35,301 nt of DNA from Lysinibacillus halotolerans (GCF_003711845.1 NZ_RHLQ01000034.1:1-35301); one strand, 5' to 3'; counted from the stretch's first letter, positions 15,348-25,083 are shown. Notes: a model not told the origin generated them from the letters alone. Translations and numbers: made by a program.

Positions 15348-16286
15348 ATGGAACTGCAATTTTTAGGAACTGGGGCAGGAATGCCTTCTAAGGAAAGAAA
15401 TACAAGTTCCCTGGCATTAAAACTTTTAGAGGAGCGTGGAACAATCTGGCTTTTTGATTGCGGTGAGGCGACACAGCATCAAATTTTACATACAACAATT
15501 CGCCCTAGAAAAGTTGAAAAAATTTTTATTACCCATTTACACGGTGACCATATATTTGGGTTACCTGGGTTTTTAAGTTCGCGATCCTTTTTAGGTGGTG
15601 AAGATACATTAACGATTTACGGTCCTAAAGGTTTAAAGGAATGGATTAATAGTAGCTTTGAAGTTTCAAAAACCCACTTAACCTATCCGATTGAATTTGT
15701 TGAGGTAGAAGAAGGAGTCATATTTGAGGACGATCAATTCATAGTAACTGCAAAATTGTTGGAGCATGTTATACCTTGCTATGGTTTTCGTATTGAGCAA
15801 AAACCGTTGTTAGGAGAATTGTTAATGGAAAAAGCAAACCGATTAGGAGTTCCAAAAGGTCCTTTGTTAGGGAAACTAAAAAATGGTGAAGATGTAACAT
15901 TAAATGATGGAACAACAGTTTTCAGTAAAGATGTAACGGCGCCTCCGAAAAAAGGTTTTATTGTTACCATTTTAGGCGATACAAAGTATTGTGAAAACGC
16001 AAAAATACTTAGTCATGAGGCGGATATTATTGTGCATGAAGCAACCTTTGATCATACAACGGGACATTTAGCAGCAAGTTATGGCCACTCGACTAATGTG
16101 GAAGCTGCAAAAATTGCCCGAGAATCAAAGGGGAAAAATTTAATTTTGAATCATATAAGTGCTCGATTTTTACCCTATGATTTACAAAAAATATTAAGTG
16201 AAGCAAAAGAGATCTTTCCTAATGTATCTATAGCAAACGATTTTACCTTATACCAATGGAGAAACAATCAATTAACGTTGGAGTAA
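15348..16286 (+). CDS. rnz: ribonuclease Z
   Basis: A 312-residue zinc endonuclease that trims the 3' end of tRNA precursors lacking an encoded CCA. The metallo-beta-lactamase motif is THLHGDHIFGLPG; later histidines and aspartate lie in HVIPCYGFR, GDTKYCEN, HEATFDH and LNHISARF. Length is as expected for the short tRNase Z. Start ATG follows GGAGG. It is 39 bp after dinB with no terminator between, so the two may share a transcript. Confidence 0.95.
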   Translation: MELQFLGTGAGMPSKERNTSSLALKLLEERGTIWLFDCGEATQHQILHTTIRPRKVEKIFITHLHGDHIFGLPGFLSSRSFLGGEDTLTIYGPKGLKEWINSSFEVSKTHLTYPIEFVEVEEGVIFEDDQFIVTAKLLEHVIPCYGFRIEQKPLLGELLMEKANRLGVPKGPLLGKLKNGEDVTLNDGTTVFSKDVTAPPKKGFIVTILGDTKYCENAKILSHEADIIVHEATFDHTTGHLAASYGHSTNVEAAKIARESKGKNLILNHISARFLPYDLQKILSEAKEIFPNVSIANDFTLYQWRNNQLTLE

Positions 16287-16369
16287 ATCAGGAGACTAAT
16301 CCTACTAAAATAAGAAAAAAGTAGAATAATCGAGATGATTTATGTATCATAGAGCGAGGAGGGGATGTT

Positions 16370-16600
16370 ATGAATCAAACTAAAATTAATCCTGCTGTAT
16401 TACGTTTACTTGTCATATTTCCAAACGTATTAAGCTACATGTTACTTTTAGGGGTCATTATTTACATCATTACAAATTTCGCAGCATTAAAAGCAGCAAA
16501 TGGGTTAACATTTTGGCTCATTCTCGTTATAATCCTTGGCCCTATAGCGATTTATACAACGTATTCCATTGTTAAAAGAATAAAAGCAGGAGTTTTATAA
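16370..16600 (+). CDS. small two-helix membrane protein, unknown
   Basis: A 76-residue hydrophobic protein. Two membrane segments are visible, about residues 12-34 and 42-66, with a short loop between and a positive C-terminal tail (VKRIKAGVL). I do not recognise a family. The ribosome site GAGGAGGGG is strong and spacing is good, so it is probably translated. It lies 83 bp after rnz and ends in a terminator, so it may be the last gene of the dinB-rnz unit. Confidence 0.75.
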   Translation: MNQTKINPAVLRLLVIFPNVLSYMLLLGVIIYIITNFAALKAANGLTFWLILVIILGPIAIYTTYSIVKRIKAGVL

Positions 16601-16642
16601 AAAACGCGTACGCAAATTTCAACAATTGCGAACGCGTTTTTT
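16601..16642 (+). terminator. terminator after the small membrane protein gene
   Basis: AAAACGCGT-A-CGCAA (16601-16615) pairs with TTGCG-A-ACGCGTTTT (16626-16640) with one mismatch, then T. The rest of the gap to 16928 holds no gene or clear structure. Confidence 0.9.
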
Positions 16643-16928
16643 CTCGAAATACATAAAGAATTGTAATAATATGATGAAGGAAATAGGAAAAATGGCACCT
16701 TTCGACAAATAGAAAATAGTAAAAAACAACATTTCCTAGGAAATATTACGATTAAAACAGGAATTTTTTAATAAATATTTACTATATACATTGGTAAAAC
16801 TACTAAACGTTGATCTATTCAAAATGGAAAAAAGGTAGAATTAAGATTATGTTATATTTCAAATGAGGTAATGAAGCTTTTCAAGAATTGGTGTGTAACA
16901 TATTTTCAATAACGATCAAATAGAAGAA

Positions 16929-17735
16929 TTAATCGCCTTTTGCTAATTCTCTAGAGCGGGCTTCTGCGCTTTTTATGCAGGCAAAAATTGCGTCATGAAA
17001 GTGAAAATTTTCGAGGGCGCGAATGCCTGCTTCCGTAGTCCCTCCTGGACTAGTAACTTTTTTCCGAAGTGTGTTTGGTTCTTCTTTTACAGATTGTAGC
17101 ATTGCAGCTGAACCAGCAATAGTTTGTACCATGAGTTTACGAACTACTTCCTTTGATAATCCAAACTCAGTCCCCACATTTTCCCATGCCTCTAATAAAT
17201 AATAAAGGTAGGCTGGACCGCTGCCGGAAAGCGCTGTAACTGCATGTAATTTATCTTCTTCTACTTCAATCACAATACCAACGGCTTCTAACAATTGTAA
17301 GTATATCGTTTTTTGCACTTCGGACACTTCCTTATTAAAGGCAATGCCACTGGCAGACATTCCGATTGTAGCAGAAGTATTTGGCATAACCCGAGCAATA
17401 GGACGACTTCCCAAGCCATCTTCGATTGTTTGAATAGATATGCCAGCTAATACTGAAAGAATGGCAGTAGTTGGAGCAATGAATGGTTGGAATTGTTCAA
17501 TAACCGAATAGACATCCTTTGGTTTAGTGGCAAGTATAATTAAATCCATTTCTTTAATTTTCTCAGTATTTGTCAAAATTTGAACGCCATATTTTTTTTC
17601 TAATTCTTCCAAACGTTCATAATTTGAACGATTGGTGATATACAAAGAATCATTTGTTACAACGTTTTGCGTTATCCAACCGTGAATAAGGGCTTCTGAC
17701 ATCGAACCTGCACCGATAAATAGTATTTTTTGCAT
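16929..17735 (-). CDS. proC: pyrroline-5-carboxylate reductase (ProI/ProC)
   Basis: A 268-residue NAD(P)H enzyme for the last step of proline synthesis. The N-terminal Rossmann motif is FIGAGSMSEALIHGW. The C-terminal dimer domain carries ALSGSGPAYLYYLLEAW and the signature VTSPGGTTEAGIRALE. Start ATG 17735 follows GGAGGGA. Its position between rnz and a YqjP-like gene matches B. subtilis proI (yqjO). A T-box leader precedes it. The other two proline enzymes lie at 31-33.6 kb with a matching T-box, so both units answer to tRNA-Pro. Confidence 0.95.
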   Translation of the reverse strand: MQKILFIGAGSMSEALIHGWITQNVVTNDSLYITNRSNYERLEELEKKYGVQILTNTEKIKEMDLIILATKPKDVYSVIEQFQPFIAPTTAILSVLAGISIQTIEDGLGSRPIARVMPNTSATIGMSASGIAFNKEVSEVQKTIYLQLLEAVGIVIEVEEDKLHAVTALSGSGPAYLYYLLEAWENVGTEFGLSKEVVRKLMVQTIAGSAAMLQSVKEEPNTLRKKVTSPGGTTEAGIRALENFHFHDAIFACIKSAEARSRELAKGD

Positions 17736-17843
17736 AAGTATCCCTCCATTTAATGATATTTATGTGAAAATAATGCTATTATTCAAAATACGAGTTGAAA
17801 ACCATTAATTTGTTCTTCTAGTGAAGCGTGAAGCTCATCGAAA

Positions 17844-18099
17844 ATAAAAAAACGTTTTCGCCCTTAAAATGAAGGACGAAAACGCTTGAATGCTTTTCCG
17901 CGGTACCACCTTAGTTTGTCTATAGACTAGACACAGCTTGAATCCCCATTATCGCAGAGGCTACGGTCATGTTTGCATGACTGCTCCGAAGTAGGTTCGA
18001 TGAACATAGTGGGTTATGCTACTTGCACCGAATGTAGCACTCTCTTAAACCATAAATTCATCTACTTGTCTTCATCATCACATTTGATAATTTTAAATT
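17844..18099 (-). ncRNA. T-box riboswitch of proC, proline specifier CCU
   Basis: Reading the minus strand: stem I with the AGAGAG bulge and the apical GGUGCAAG loop, then the specifier CCU (17993-17995) in the context GAACCUACUUCG. The T-box core AAGGTGGTACCGCG is at 17899-17912. The terminator at 17844-17884 pairs CGTTTTCG with CGAAAACG and ends in seven T. Uncharged tRNA-Pro should favour read-through. Confidence 0.95.
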
Positions 18100-18105
18100 A
18101 TGAAA

Positions 18106-18134
18106 ATTATAGGCACACTTTTAAAATATGTCAA
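18106..18134 (-). promoter_or_regulatory. proC promoter
   Basis: A consensus promoter on the minus strand: TTGACA (18129-18134), 17-nt spacer, TATAAT (18106-18111), directly before the T-box. Confidence 0.85.
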
Positions 18135-18239
18135 CTTACTTACGTGACGAAAAAGAAAAAAAGAGATAAAATGGGTGAATAGTGATTCATTATAGGGAGA
18201 AAATAATTTTGCTTGTAATGAGGTTAGAGGGGGATTTCC

Positions 18240-19187
18240 ATGAACATACATAAGATTGTTATTCCAACACCATATCCAGAAGGCGATGTGAATGCTTTTT
18301 TAGTGAAGGGCGATGCATTAACCCTTTTTGATGCCGGACCAAAGACGAAAGAAGCATATGAAGCATTAAAATCGGGAATCCATGAAGCAGGGTATGAAAT
18401 GAATGAAGTAGAACAAGTCGTGTTAACCCATCATCATCCTGATCATTGCGGGTGGGTTGATGCATTCCCAGAAGCAGAAATTATAGCTCATGAATATGTA
18501 GACCATTGGTTGAGAAAAACGGATGAATTTTTATCCTATCGCAGTGATTTCTATAGAGAGCAATTACAATTGCAAGGGGTTCCTGAAAGTTATATTGATA
18601 ACATAGTTCGTAATAAAGGGGAGATGGAGTTATTCGGTTCAAGGCCGTTAACCCAATTGATTAATGATGGTGATGAGGTGCCAGGTCATCCGAATTTAAA
18701 AGCTTACTATACCCCGGGCCATGCTCAAAGTCATTTAATTTTTGTTGAGGAAAAAACAAAAGAAGTAATAGGCGGAGATTTATTATTAGAAAAAATCACT
18801 CCAAATCCATTAGTGGAACCTCCAATTGATTTATCCAATATTCGACCAAAATCATTAATTCAACAGCAACAATCATTAAAATTATTACGTGAATTAAATG
18901 TAGAGAAAGTATTTTCTGGTCATGGCCATGATATTGTAAAGGTAAACGAATTAATTGATATTCGTTTAGAAAAAGATCAAATGCGTATGGAACAGCTATT
19001 ACAATTAATGGATGGCCAACAAGCCGTAATTGAACTAACGATGTGCTTATATCCAACGGTTTATCAAAAACAAATGGGATTAACGTTATCAAAAACATTA
19101 GGCTATTTAGATTGTTTAGTTCGCGATGGATTAGTTCAAGTGGAATTAGTAAATGGTGTGCATTTTTATTCCCTTAAAACAAAGTAA
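18240..19187 (+). CDS. metallo-beta-lactamase fold hydrolase (YqjP-like)
   Basis: A 315-residue hydrolase. The zinc motif is THHHPDHCGW, and further ligands lie in YTPGHAQSHLIF, GGDLLLE and FSGHGHD. An added C-terminal part (about 235-315) looks like a helical DNA-binding-type or substrate-cap domain, as in the LACTB2-like group. The substrate is unknown. Start ATG follows AGAGGGGG. It is divergent from proC; B. subtilis yqjP is likewise next to proI. Confidence 0.85.
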   Translation: MNIHKIVIPTPYPEGDVNAFLVKGDALTLFDAGPKTKEAYEALKSGIHEAGYEMNEVEQVVLTHHHPDHCGWVDAFPEAEIIAHEYVDHWLRKTDEFLSYRSDFYREQLQLQGVPESYIDNIVRNKGEMELFGSRPLTQLINDGDEVPGHPNLKAYYTPGHAQSHLIFVEEKTKEVIGGDLLLEKITPNPLVEPPIDLSNIRPKSLIQQQQSLKLLRELNVEKVFSGHGHDIVKVNELIDIRLEKDQMRMEQLLQLMDGQQAVIELTMCLYPTVYQKQMGLTLSKTLGYLDCLVRDGLVQVELVNGVHFYSLKTK

Positions 19188-19189
19188 AT

Positions 19190-19238
19190 AAATCCCCCAA
19201 ACAAAGGAAATCTTTCTCCTAATTTGGGGGATTTTTTT
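19190..19238. terminator. bidirectional terminator between the YqjP-like gene and hmp
   Basis: AATCCCCCAAA (19191-19201) pairs with TTTGGGGGATT (19223-19233), with AGGA/TCCT inside and T after. The T run overlaps the hmp stop codon on the opposite strand. Confidence 0.9.
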
Positions 19239-20409
19239 AATTTGCGTTTGCTAACGCTTCCAAAGACATAGCAGGACCAAAGAATTCAAAATGAATTTGT
19301 TCCCCAGGAACTCCTAAGTCTCGAGCAATGGAAATAACTGTTTCCATAAACGGTGCAGGACCACAAATATAAATTTCTGTATCTTTATTAATAAACGGTG
19401 CTAAATCTTCTTTTTTAACGTATCCAGTTTCTTCTGAATATAGGACACGATAAGAACCATTTAATTCTTCAACTTTTTTCTCAATTTTTTCTTTAAATGC
19501 AACCGATTGTTCGTTACGGGCACATTGTACAAAGGATACTTGTCGTCCGAGTTCCATCGTTTGTAGCATTGTATTTAATGGTGTTACACCAATACCACCA
19601 CTCACAAATAACACTGGGTTGCCGCTTTCTTCTAAAGTAAATAAGCCAGCAGGAGCACTTACTTCAATTGTATCGCCTACGTTCACTTGCTTATGCAGAT
19701 AATTCGAAACAACACCTTTTGGATCACATTCATCTTCTACTTTCACAGAAATACGGAATTCATTATTGTTAGAAGGCTGTGAAAGGGTATAATGACGATT
19801 TGATGTATATTCATCACCAGGAACTTTTACACGAACTGTAATATATTGACCTGGTTGAAACTCAGGCAGTTGTTCACCATCAACAGGTTCTAGATAAAAT
19901 GAAGTAACAATGTCGTTTTCTGGCACTTTTTTTGCTACTATGAAGGTTTTAAATAAACGCCAACCTCCATCTTTTTCAGCTGCTTTATATAAATCTTCTT
20001 CTACGGAAATAAATACATCTGCAATTACACCATAGGCTTCTGCCCATGCATTAATAATGGCATCAGTTGCTGCATCACCTAATACTTCTTTAATAGCGGC
20101 CAATAAGTTTTCACCAACGATAGGGTAATGTTCAGGTAGAATTCCTAATCCACGGTGTTTGTGGGCAATTTGCATAACGGCAGGGACAATGGCTTGTAAA
20201 TTATCAATATGGGCAGCCGCTGCATAAACAGTGTTTGCCAATGCTGTTTGTTGTCGTCCTCTTACTTGGTTTGCATGGTTAAAATAATTTAATAATTCAG
20301 GATGTTTTTCAAAAAGGTTTTTGTAAAAAGTTTTTGTAATGGTCACGCCATGTTGTTCTAATACTGGAACGGTTGATTTAATAATGTCAATTGTTTGTTG
20401 TGATAACAT
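19237..20409 (-). CDS. hmp: flavohemoprotein, nitric oxide dioxygenase
   Basis: A 390-residue enzyme that oxidises NO to nitrate using O2, heme, FAD and NAD(P)H. The globin domain (about 1-140) has FYKNLF with the distal Tyr, RQQTALA with the E7 Gln, and [12 protein letters not shown] with the heme-binding His region. The FAD domain shows [10 protein letters not shown] and the NAD domain shows [16 protein letters not shown]. It ends with EFFGPAM. Start ATG 20409 is 10 nt after AAGGA; a GTG three codons up is too close to that site. It is divergent from nsrR across a shared palindrome. The pair interrupts the proI-yqjP-yqjQ order I recall for B. subtilis. Confidence 0.96.
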   Translation of the reverse strand: MLSQQTIDIIKSTVPVLEQHGVTITKTFYKNLFEKHPELLNYFNHANQVRGRQQTALANTVYAAAAHIDNLQAIVPAVMQIAHKHRGLGILPEHYPIVGENLLAAIKEVLGDAATDAIINAWAEAYGVIADVFISVEEDLYKAAEKDGGWRLFKTFIVAKKVPENDIVTSFYLEPVDGEQLPEFQPGQYITVRVKVPGDEYTSNRHYTLSQPSNNNEFRISVKVEDECDPKGVVSNYLHKQVNVGDTIEVSAPAGLFTLEESGNPVLFVSGGIGVTPLNTMLQTMELGRQVSFVQCARNEQSVAFKEKIEKKVEELNGSYRVLYSEETGYVKKEDLAPFINKDTEIYICGPAPFMETVISIARDLGVPGEQIHFEFFGPAMSLEALANAN

Positions 20410-20497
20410 ATTCTTCACGTCCTTTCAACGTCATCATACGCCTCGCCATATTTAAAAGCAATATATCAAATATATGTTTAACAAATTAGACACATAT

Positions 20498-20519
20498 GAT
20501 GTATATAGAATACATCTTT
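20498..20519. promoter_or_regulatory. NsrR-type operator between hmp and nsrR
   Basis: GATGTAT-ATAGA-ATACATC (20498-20516), followed by TTT, is a 7-5-7 palindrome. On the minus strand it reads AAGATGTAT..., close to published NsrR sites. It lies between the two divergent genes and can control both. Confidence 0.7.
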
Positions 20520-20556
20520 AATTTAGGCAAAATTTTCATTGTATATAAATTTATAA

Positions 20557-20565
20557 TGGTATAAT
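20557..20565 (+). promoter_or_regulatory. nsrR extended -10 promoter
   Basis: TGGTATAAT (20557-20565) is an extended -10 with no good -35, 30 bp before the GTG start. A second TATAAT is at 20552-20557. Confidence 0.5.
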
Positions 20566-20594
20566 ACAGAAAGAGAAAGAGTGGTGTATAAACA

Positions 20595-21038
20595 GTGCGC
20601 TTAACTTTATATACAGATTATTCTTTAAGAGTTTTATTATATCTAGGTATAAAAGGGAAGGATCGTTTATCAACAATACAAGAAATAGCGGACAATTATC
20701 ATATTTCGAAGAATCATTTAATGAAAGTAACTTATGATTTAGGACAATTAGGATTGATCGAAACGATACGCGGCCGTGGAGGCGGTATTCGATTACATAT
20801 TGATCCAAAGGACATTAATATTGGACAAGTAGTACGTCATACAGAAGAAGACTTCCATCTCGTTGAATGTTTTGATGAGGAGAATAATATGTGTAAAATT
20901 TCACCAGCATGTCAATTGAAATTCGCTTTAAGAGAAGCTCTTAATGCTTACCTGGAAGTATTAGATAAATATACGTTAGCGGATTTTCTCCTATCGAAAG
21001 ACGAAATGTATAGACTACTTGGAATCGATCAGTCTTAA
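20595..21038 (+). CDS. nsrR: NsrR, Rrf2-family nitric-oxide-sensing repressor
   Basis: A 147-residue Rrf2 regulator. The winged helix lies at about 1-75 (MRLTLYTDYSLRVLLYLG, then YHISKNHLMKVTYDLGQLG and a GRGGGIRL wing). The three Fe-S cysteines are C92, C100 and C106 with the expected spacing. Loss of the cluster on NO exposure relieves repression in known NsrR proteins. The start is GTG 20595 with only a weak ribosome site (GTGGTG). Divergent from hmp, its likely target, and autoregulation through the shared operator is likely. Confidence 0.92.
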   Translation: MRLTLYTDYSLRVLLYLGIKGKDRLSTIQEIADNYHISKNHLMKVTYDLGQLGLIETIRGRGGGIRLHIDPKDINIGQVVRHTEEDFHLVECFDEENNMCKISPACQLKFALREALNAYLEVLDKYTLADFLLSKDEMYRLLGIDQS

Positions 21039-21071
21039 AAGGGTATAGATGATGCATCTATACTCTTTTTA
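21037..21071 (+). terminator. terminator after nsrR
   Basis: AAAAGGGTATAGATG (21037-21051) folds back on CATCTATACTCTTTT with one G-U pair and a tiny loop. It overlaps the stop codon. Confidence 0.88.
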
Positions 21072-21132
21072 AATTTTCCTTCAATATACATTAAAGATAG
21101 TATGAGTTGATAGAAAGGAATTATACAAATTA

Positions 21133-21882
21133 ATGAATAATAAAACGGTTTTTATTACTGGGGCAACAAGTGGAATTGGCCGACTTATTACAGAAAAATG
21201 TATAAAAAATGGATTTACAGTTTATGCAACCGGTCGGAATGAATCTTCCTTACAAACATTATTGGAACTTGGTGCAACTGTATTTCAAGCAGATATGACG
21301 AATCGACAAGATATTGAAAAAGTATGTAGTCAATTACCTTCTATCGATATTGCGATTATAAATGCGGGGGTAGGTATATTTGACAACGTGTTTGATTTAT
21401 CTGATGAACAGATCGATGACATGATTGATGTAAATGTAAAAGCTCCGATATATTTGACGAAAAGGCTTGCAAAACAAATGGTTCATCGTAAATCTGGGCA
21501 CTTCATTTTTATTGGATCACAGGCAGGAAAAGTGGCGACTAAAAAAGCGAGTGTTTATGCTGCATCTAAACATGCTATTACAGGGCTTGCTAATGGCATA
21601 AGACTGGAACTTTCCCCATTTAATATACAAGTAACAGCTATTTTTCCTGGACCAATTGATACTCCCTTTTTACAAAAAGCTGATTCCACTAATAGTTATC
21701 GAAACTCTATTGAAAAGTATTTACTTAAGCCGGAGAAAGTAGCGATAGAAGTAATGAAAACGATAAATCGACCGGTTCGGGAAGTGAATTTGCCGCGTAT
21801 TATGGCGTTAACGAGTAAACTTTATGCATTAGCTCCCACAATAGTGGAAAGATTGGGTAGTGGTTTTTTTAATAAAAAATAA
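21133..21882 (+). CDS. short-chain dehydrogenase (YqjQ-like)
   Basis: A 249-residue SDR. The cofactor motif is TGATSGIG near residue 10, NAGV near 78, the catalytic Tyr-Lys is YAASK, and FPGPIDTPF follows. The C-terminus is longer and hydrophobic (TSKLYALAPTIVERLGSGF), as in the YqjQ/DltE-like group, which may point to a lipid-like substrate (inference). AAAGGA is 13 nt before the ATG, a long spacing, but no closer start exists. Its B. subtilis counterpart lies next to yqjP. Confidence 0.85.
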   Translation: MNNKTVFITGATSGIGRLITEKCIKNGFTVYATGRNESSLQTLLELGATVFQADMTNRQDIEKVCSQLPSIDIAIINAGVGIFDNVFDLSDEQIDDMIDVNVKAPIYLTKRLAKQMVHRKSGHFIFIGSQAGKVATKKASVYAASKHAITGLANGIRLELSPFNIQVTAIFPGPIDTPFLQKADSTNSYRNSIEKYLLKPEKVAIEVMKTINRPVREVNLPRIMALTSKLYALAPTIVERLGSGFFNKK

Positions 21883-21898
21883 GCTTAAATATAGAAAA

Positions 21899-21928
21899 TG
21901 AGACGCCGAATGACTAGGCGTCTTTTTA
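21899..21928 (+). terminator. terminator after the YqjQ-like gene
   Basis: AGACGCC (21901-21907) pairs with GGCGTCT (21917-21923), followed by T. A separate 9-bp AT hairpin (21928-21949, AAAA loop) lies just downstream. Confidence 0.88.
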
Positions 21929-21963
21929 TTTCTATAAAAATATAGAAATTTATAAAAATACAC

Positions 21964-22031
21964 TTGTATTTATTTTTATTCCGTGGTACCATTCGTGTAT
22001 AAACTTTTATCTCAATGTATAAAAATACACA
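21964..22031 (+). promoter_or_regulatory. argG promoter region with ARG box
   Basis: TTGTAT (21964-21969), 17 nt, then an extended -10 TGG-TACCAT (21984-21992) form a plausible promoter; TATAAA at 21998-22003 is an alternative. The ARG box at 22014-22031 reads AATGTATAAAAATACACA and matches the ArgR/AhrC consensus at all but one position. A weaker ARG-like repeat lies at 21945-21962. Arginine should repress argGH. Confidence 0.7.
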
Positions 22032-22056
22032 AATGAACTATCGGAGGCGCTAATTT

Positions 22057-23271
22057 ATGGCAAATAAAAAAGTGGTTTTAGCTTATTCAGGTGGACTTGA
22101 CACTTCTGTGGCAATTCCTTGGTTAAAGGAACAAGGTTGGGATGTCATCGCCGTTTGCTTAGATGTTGGGGAAGGAAAGGACCTTGAATTTATAAAAAAC
22201 AAAGCACTTCAAGTAGGTGCTATTGAATCATATATGGTCGATGCTAAGGATGAATTCGCAGAAGAATACGCCCTTATTTCATTACAAGCCCATACATGGT
22301 ATGAACAAAAATATCCATTATTATCTGCGCTATCCCGTCCGCTTATTTCAAAAAAATTGGTTGAGATTGCTAATAGTACAGGAGCAGATGCTGTTGCTCA
22401 TGGATGTACAGGGAAAGGAAATGACCAAGTACGATTTGAAGTTTCAATTAAAGCGTTAAATCCTAATCTTGAAGTTTTAGCTCCTGTCCGTGAATGGGGA
22501 TGGAGCCGTGACGAGGAGATTGAATATGCACAAAAGCATGGGGTACCTGTACCAGCAACTATTGATTCACCATTTTCAATAGATCAAAACCTGTGGGGAC
22601 GTGCTAATGAAGCTGGAGTTATGGAAGACCCTTGGGTAGCTCCACCGGAAGAAGCATATGGTTTAACGGTTTCAATTGAAAACGCACCGGATACACCAGA
22701 ATACGTTGAAATTGAATTCGTAGAAGGAAAACCGGTTGCATTAAATGGTAAGGAAATGAAGTTAGCTGATTTAATACAGACGTTAAATAAAATTGCTGGA
22801 GCCCACGGTGTTGGTCGAATTGACCATGTGGAAAATCGACTTGTCGGCATAAAATCCCGTGAAGTTTATGAAATTCCAGGTGCGAAAGTGTTGCTAACTG
22901 CCCATAAGGAATTAGAAGATATAACCCTTGTAAAAGAAATGGCCCATTTTAAACCGGTCATCGAGAAAAAACTATCAGAAATCATTTATGACGGTTTATG
23001 GTTTAACCCAGTCCGTCCTGCTTTAGAAGCATTTTTAAAAGAAACTCAAAAATTTGTAAACGGTACTGTCCGTGTAAAATTATTTAAAGGTCACGCTATT
23101 GTAGAAGGACGTAAATCTCCAAATTCACTTTATAGTGAAAAACTTGCGACATACTCAAAAGCAGATCAGTTTAATCATGCTTCTGCTGTTGGATTCATTG
23201 AACTTTGGGGACTTCCCACAGTAGTAGCTGCTGAAGTAAATAAAGAAAAAGAAGCTGTATTGAAACAGTAA
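22057..23271 (+). CDS. argG: argininosuccinate synthase
   Basis: A 404-residue enzyme joining citrulline and aspartate with ATP. The ATP pyrophosphatase P-loop [15 protein letters not shown] opens the protein. [13 protein letters not shown] and [16 protein letters not shown] are clear family motifs. Length is typical. Start ATG follows GGAGG. It is the first gene of argGH, 53 bp before argH; the gap can form a small hairpin around 23284-23309 but has no T-run. Confidence 0.97.
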   Translation: MANKKVVLAYSGGLDTSVAIPWLKEQGWDVIAVCLDVGEGKDLEFIKNKALQVGAIESYMVDAKDEFAEEYALISLQAHTWYEQKYPLLSALSRPLISKKLVEIANSTGADAVAHGCTGKGNDQVRFEVSIKALNPNLEVLAPVREWGWSRDEEIEYAQKHGVPVPATIDSPFSIDQNLWGRANEAGVMEDPWVAPPEEAYGLTVSIENAPDTPEYVEIEFVEGKPVALNGKEMKLADLIQTLNKIAGAHGVGRIDHVENRLVGIKSREVYEIPGAKVLLTAHKELEDITLVKEMAHFKPVIEKKLSEIIYDGLWFNPVRPALEAFLKETQKFVNGTVRVKLFKGHAIVEGRKSPNSLYSEKLATYSKADQFNHASAVGFIELWGLPTVVAAEVNKEKEAVLKQ

Positions 23272-23324
23272 TTTTGTAAATTCGTAAGCGTTCGTCAAAC
23301 GGCTCTTACAAAGTAGGTGAAATG

Positions 23325-24716
23325 ATGACGAAATTATGGGGTGGACGTTTCCAAAAGTCCGCAGAAAGTTGGGTTGACGAATTTGGAGCTTCCATAGGCT
23401 TTGACCAACAGTTAGTTATGGAGGATATCGAAGGTAGTATTGCGCACGTAACAATGTTAGGTGATCAGGGAATTTTAGACTCTAAAGATGTAGAGCAAAT
23501 TCTAGGTGGCTTAGCAGAGTTAAAATCAAAGGCAGAGGCTGGAGAACTCGAGTTTACGGTTGCAAACGAAGATATTCATTTAAATTTAGAGAAAATGTTA
23601 ACGGACTTAATTGGGCCTGTTGGAGGTAAACTGCATACAGGGCGCAGTCGAAATGATCAAGTTGCGACAGATGTCCACTTGTTTTTGAAAAAAAGAGTAA
23701 TAGAAGTTGTGGAGCTTATTGAATTTTTCCAAAAAACAATCGTCGAAAAAGCTGAAGAACATGTGGAAACAATAGCTCCGGGTTATACTCATTTACAACG
23801 GGCTCAACCTATAAGCTTTGCCCATCACTTAATGGCATATTTTTGGATGCTTGAGCGGGACAAAGAACGATTTACTGAATCGATGAAACGAATCGACATA
23901 CTACCTTTAGGGGCAGGGGCGATGGCAGGAACTACTTTCCCAATTGACCGTGAAAAATCCGCTCAATTATTAGGCTTTAGTAATGTCTATGCCAATTCTA
24001 TGGATGCGGTTAGCGATCGAGATTTTATAGTAGAGTTTTTAGCAAATGCCTCCTTATTAATGACCCACTTATCTCGTTTTGCTGAGGAGATTATTATATG
24101 GTCAACTGATGAATTTAAATTTATTGAATTAGATGATGCCTTTTCAACAGGTTCATCCATCATGCCTCAGAAGAAAAATCCTGATATGGCAGAACTTATA
24201 CGAGGCAAGACAGGTCGTGTATATGGTAACCTAATCGGACTATTAACGGTGTTGAAGGGCACACCATTAACTTATAACAAAGATATGCAAGAAGATAAGG
24301 AAGGAATGTTTGACACAGTTCATACAATCCTTGGTGCATTGAAAATTTTCGAAGGTATGGTTCGCACAATGACTGTAAATACAGAAAGGCTTAATGCGGC
24401 AGTGCATAGTGATTTCTCCAATGCAACTGAATTGGCAGACTACTTGGCTACGAAGGGCATGCCATTCCGTGAAGCTCATGAAGTTACAGGAAAACTTGTC
24501 TTTACATGTATTCAAAAGGGAATATTTTTATTAGATTTACCTTTGGAAGAGATGAAATTAGAAAGCGATTTAATTGAAGAAGATGTTTATATCGTACTGA
24601 AGCCACACGCGGCAGTAAGTCGTCGTAACTCCCTTGGAGGTACTGGCTTTGACCAAGTTCGATTGCAACTTGAAAAGGCAAAAGCATGTTTAAATCATTT
24701 TTTCATGCAATCCTAA
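23325..24716 (+). CDS. argH: argininosuccinate lyase
   Basis: A 463-residue enzyme that splits argininosuccinate into arginine and fumarate. The opening TKLWGGRF and the fumarase-superfamily signature [20 protein letters not shown] are clear, as is [15 protein letters not shown]. Two ATG codons stand in tandem; I used the second (23325), 4 nt after AGGTGA, because the first (23322) almost touches that site. Co-transcribed with argG; ends in a structured 3' region and terminator. Confidence 0.97.
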   Translation: MTKLWGGRFQKSAESWVDEFGASIGFDQQLVMEDIEGSIAHVTMLGDQGILDSKDVEQILGGLAELKSKAEAGELEFTVANEDIHLNLEKMLTDLIGPVGGKLHTGRSRNDQVATDVHLFLKKRVIEVVELIEFFQKTIVEKAEEHVETIAPGYTHLQRAQPISFAHHLMAYFWMLERDKERFTESMKRIDILPLGAGAMAGTTFPIDREKSAQLLGFSNVYANSMDAVSDRDFIVEFLANASLLMTHLSRFAEEIIIWSTDEFKFIELDDAFSTGSSIMPQKKNPDMAELIRGKTGRVYGNLIGLLTVLKGTPLTYNKDMQEDKEGMFDTVHTILGALKIFEGMVRTMTVNTERLNAAVHSDFSNATELADYLATKGMPFREAHEVTGKLVFTCIQKGIFLLDLPLEEMKLESDLIEEDVYIVLKPHAAVSRRNSLGGTGFDQVRLQLEKAKACLNHFFMQS

Positions 24717-24735
24717 TTTAAGGATTTAGCATATA

Positions 24736-24853
24736 GGTCTATTTATTAATGTTGTACAGAGATGCACAATAAATAGCCGACTTTTATCAAAGAAGCCAGA
24801 GGGCAACTTGATAGAAGGAAACTTTATAAGGAACGACTACTTTTATAAAGTAG
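24736..24853 (+). other. structured region after argH, possible RNA element
   Basis: Three hairpins follow one another. GG-CTATTTATT (24736-24747) pairs with AATAAATAGCC (24768-24778). TATCAA (24785-24790) pairs with TTGATA (24808-24813), enclosing GCC-AGAG-GGC. CTACTTT (24837-24843) pairs with AAAGTAG (24847-24853). A strong terminator comes next. I do not recognise a riboswitch class. It could be an argH 3' UTR element, a small RNA or a leader for the next gene. Confidence 0.4.
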
Positions 24854-24875
24854 GAGTGAACATATAAAGTTACAT

Positions 24876-24907
24876 AAACCGTCTCGGAGTCGCGAGACGG
24901 TTTTTTT
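24876..24907 (+). terminator. terminator after argGH and its 3' region
   Basis: AAACCGTCTCG (24876-24886) pairs with CGAGACGGTTT (24893-24903) with a 6-nt loop, then a T run. Confidence 0.93.
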
Positions 24908-25083
24908 GATCTTTTATAAGGACTTATTTCATAATTTGTAATTTTGTATTCGGTATTATTAAAGATTATGTTGAAAGTACAGGTATATAGCGCTGTTTTT
25001 ATAAAAGAGGAAGGTCTATCTCTATCTTTTACAGAATACTATTTTCATTTTACCTTAATGAAAATAAGAGGAGGGGATAGAAA

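Noticed and set aside
17973-18182. Plus-strand open frame of 69 codons upstream of the YqjP-like gene
   Set aside because: It lies antisense to the proC T-box, has no family features and no ribosome site. It follows from the RNA structure on the other strand.
21978-21990. T-box-core-like TGGTACCACGGAA on the minus strand in the argG leader
   Set aside because: It matches 13 nt of the proB T-box core, but there is no stem I, specifier loop or terminator around it and no minus-strand gene downstream. GGTACC is self-complementary and the stretch fits the argG -10. A decayed T-box is possible but unsupported.
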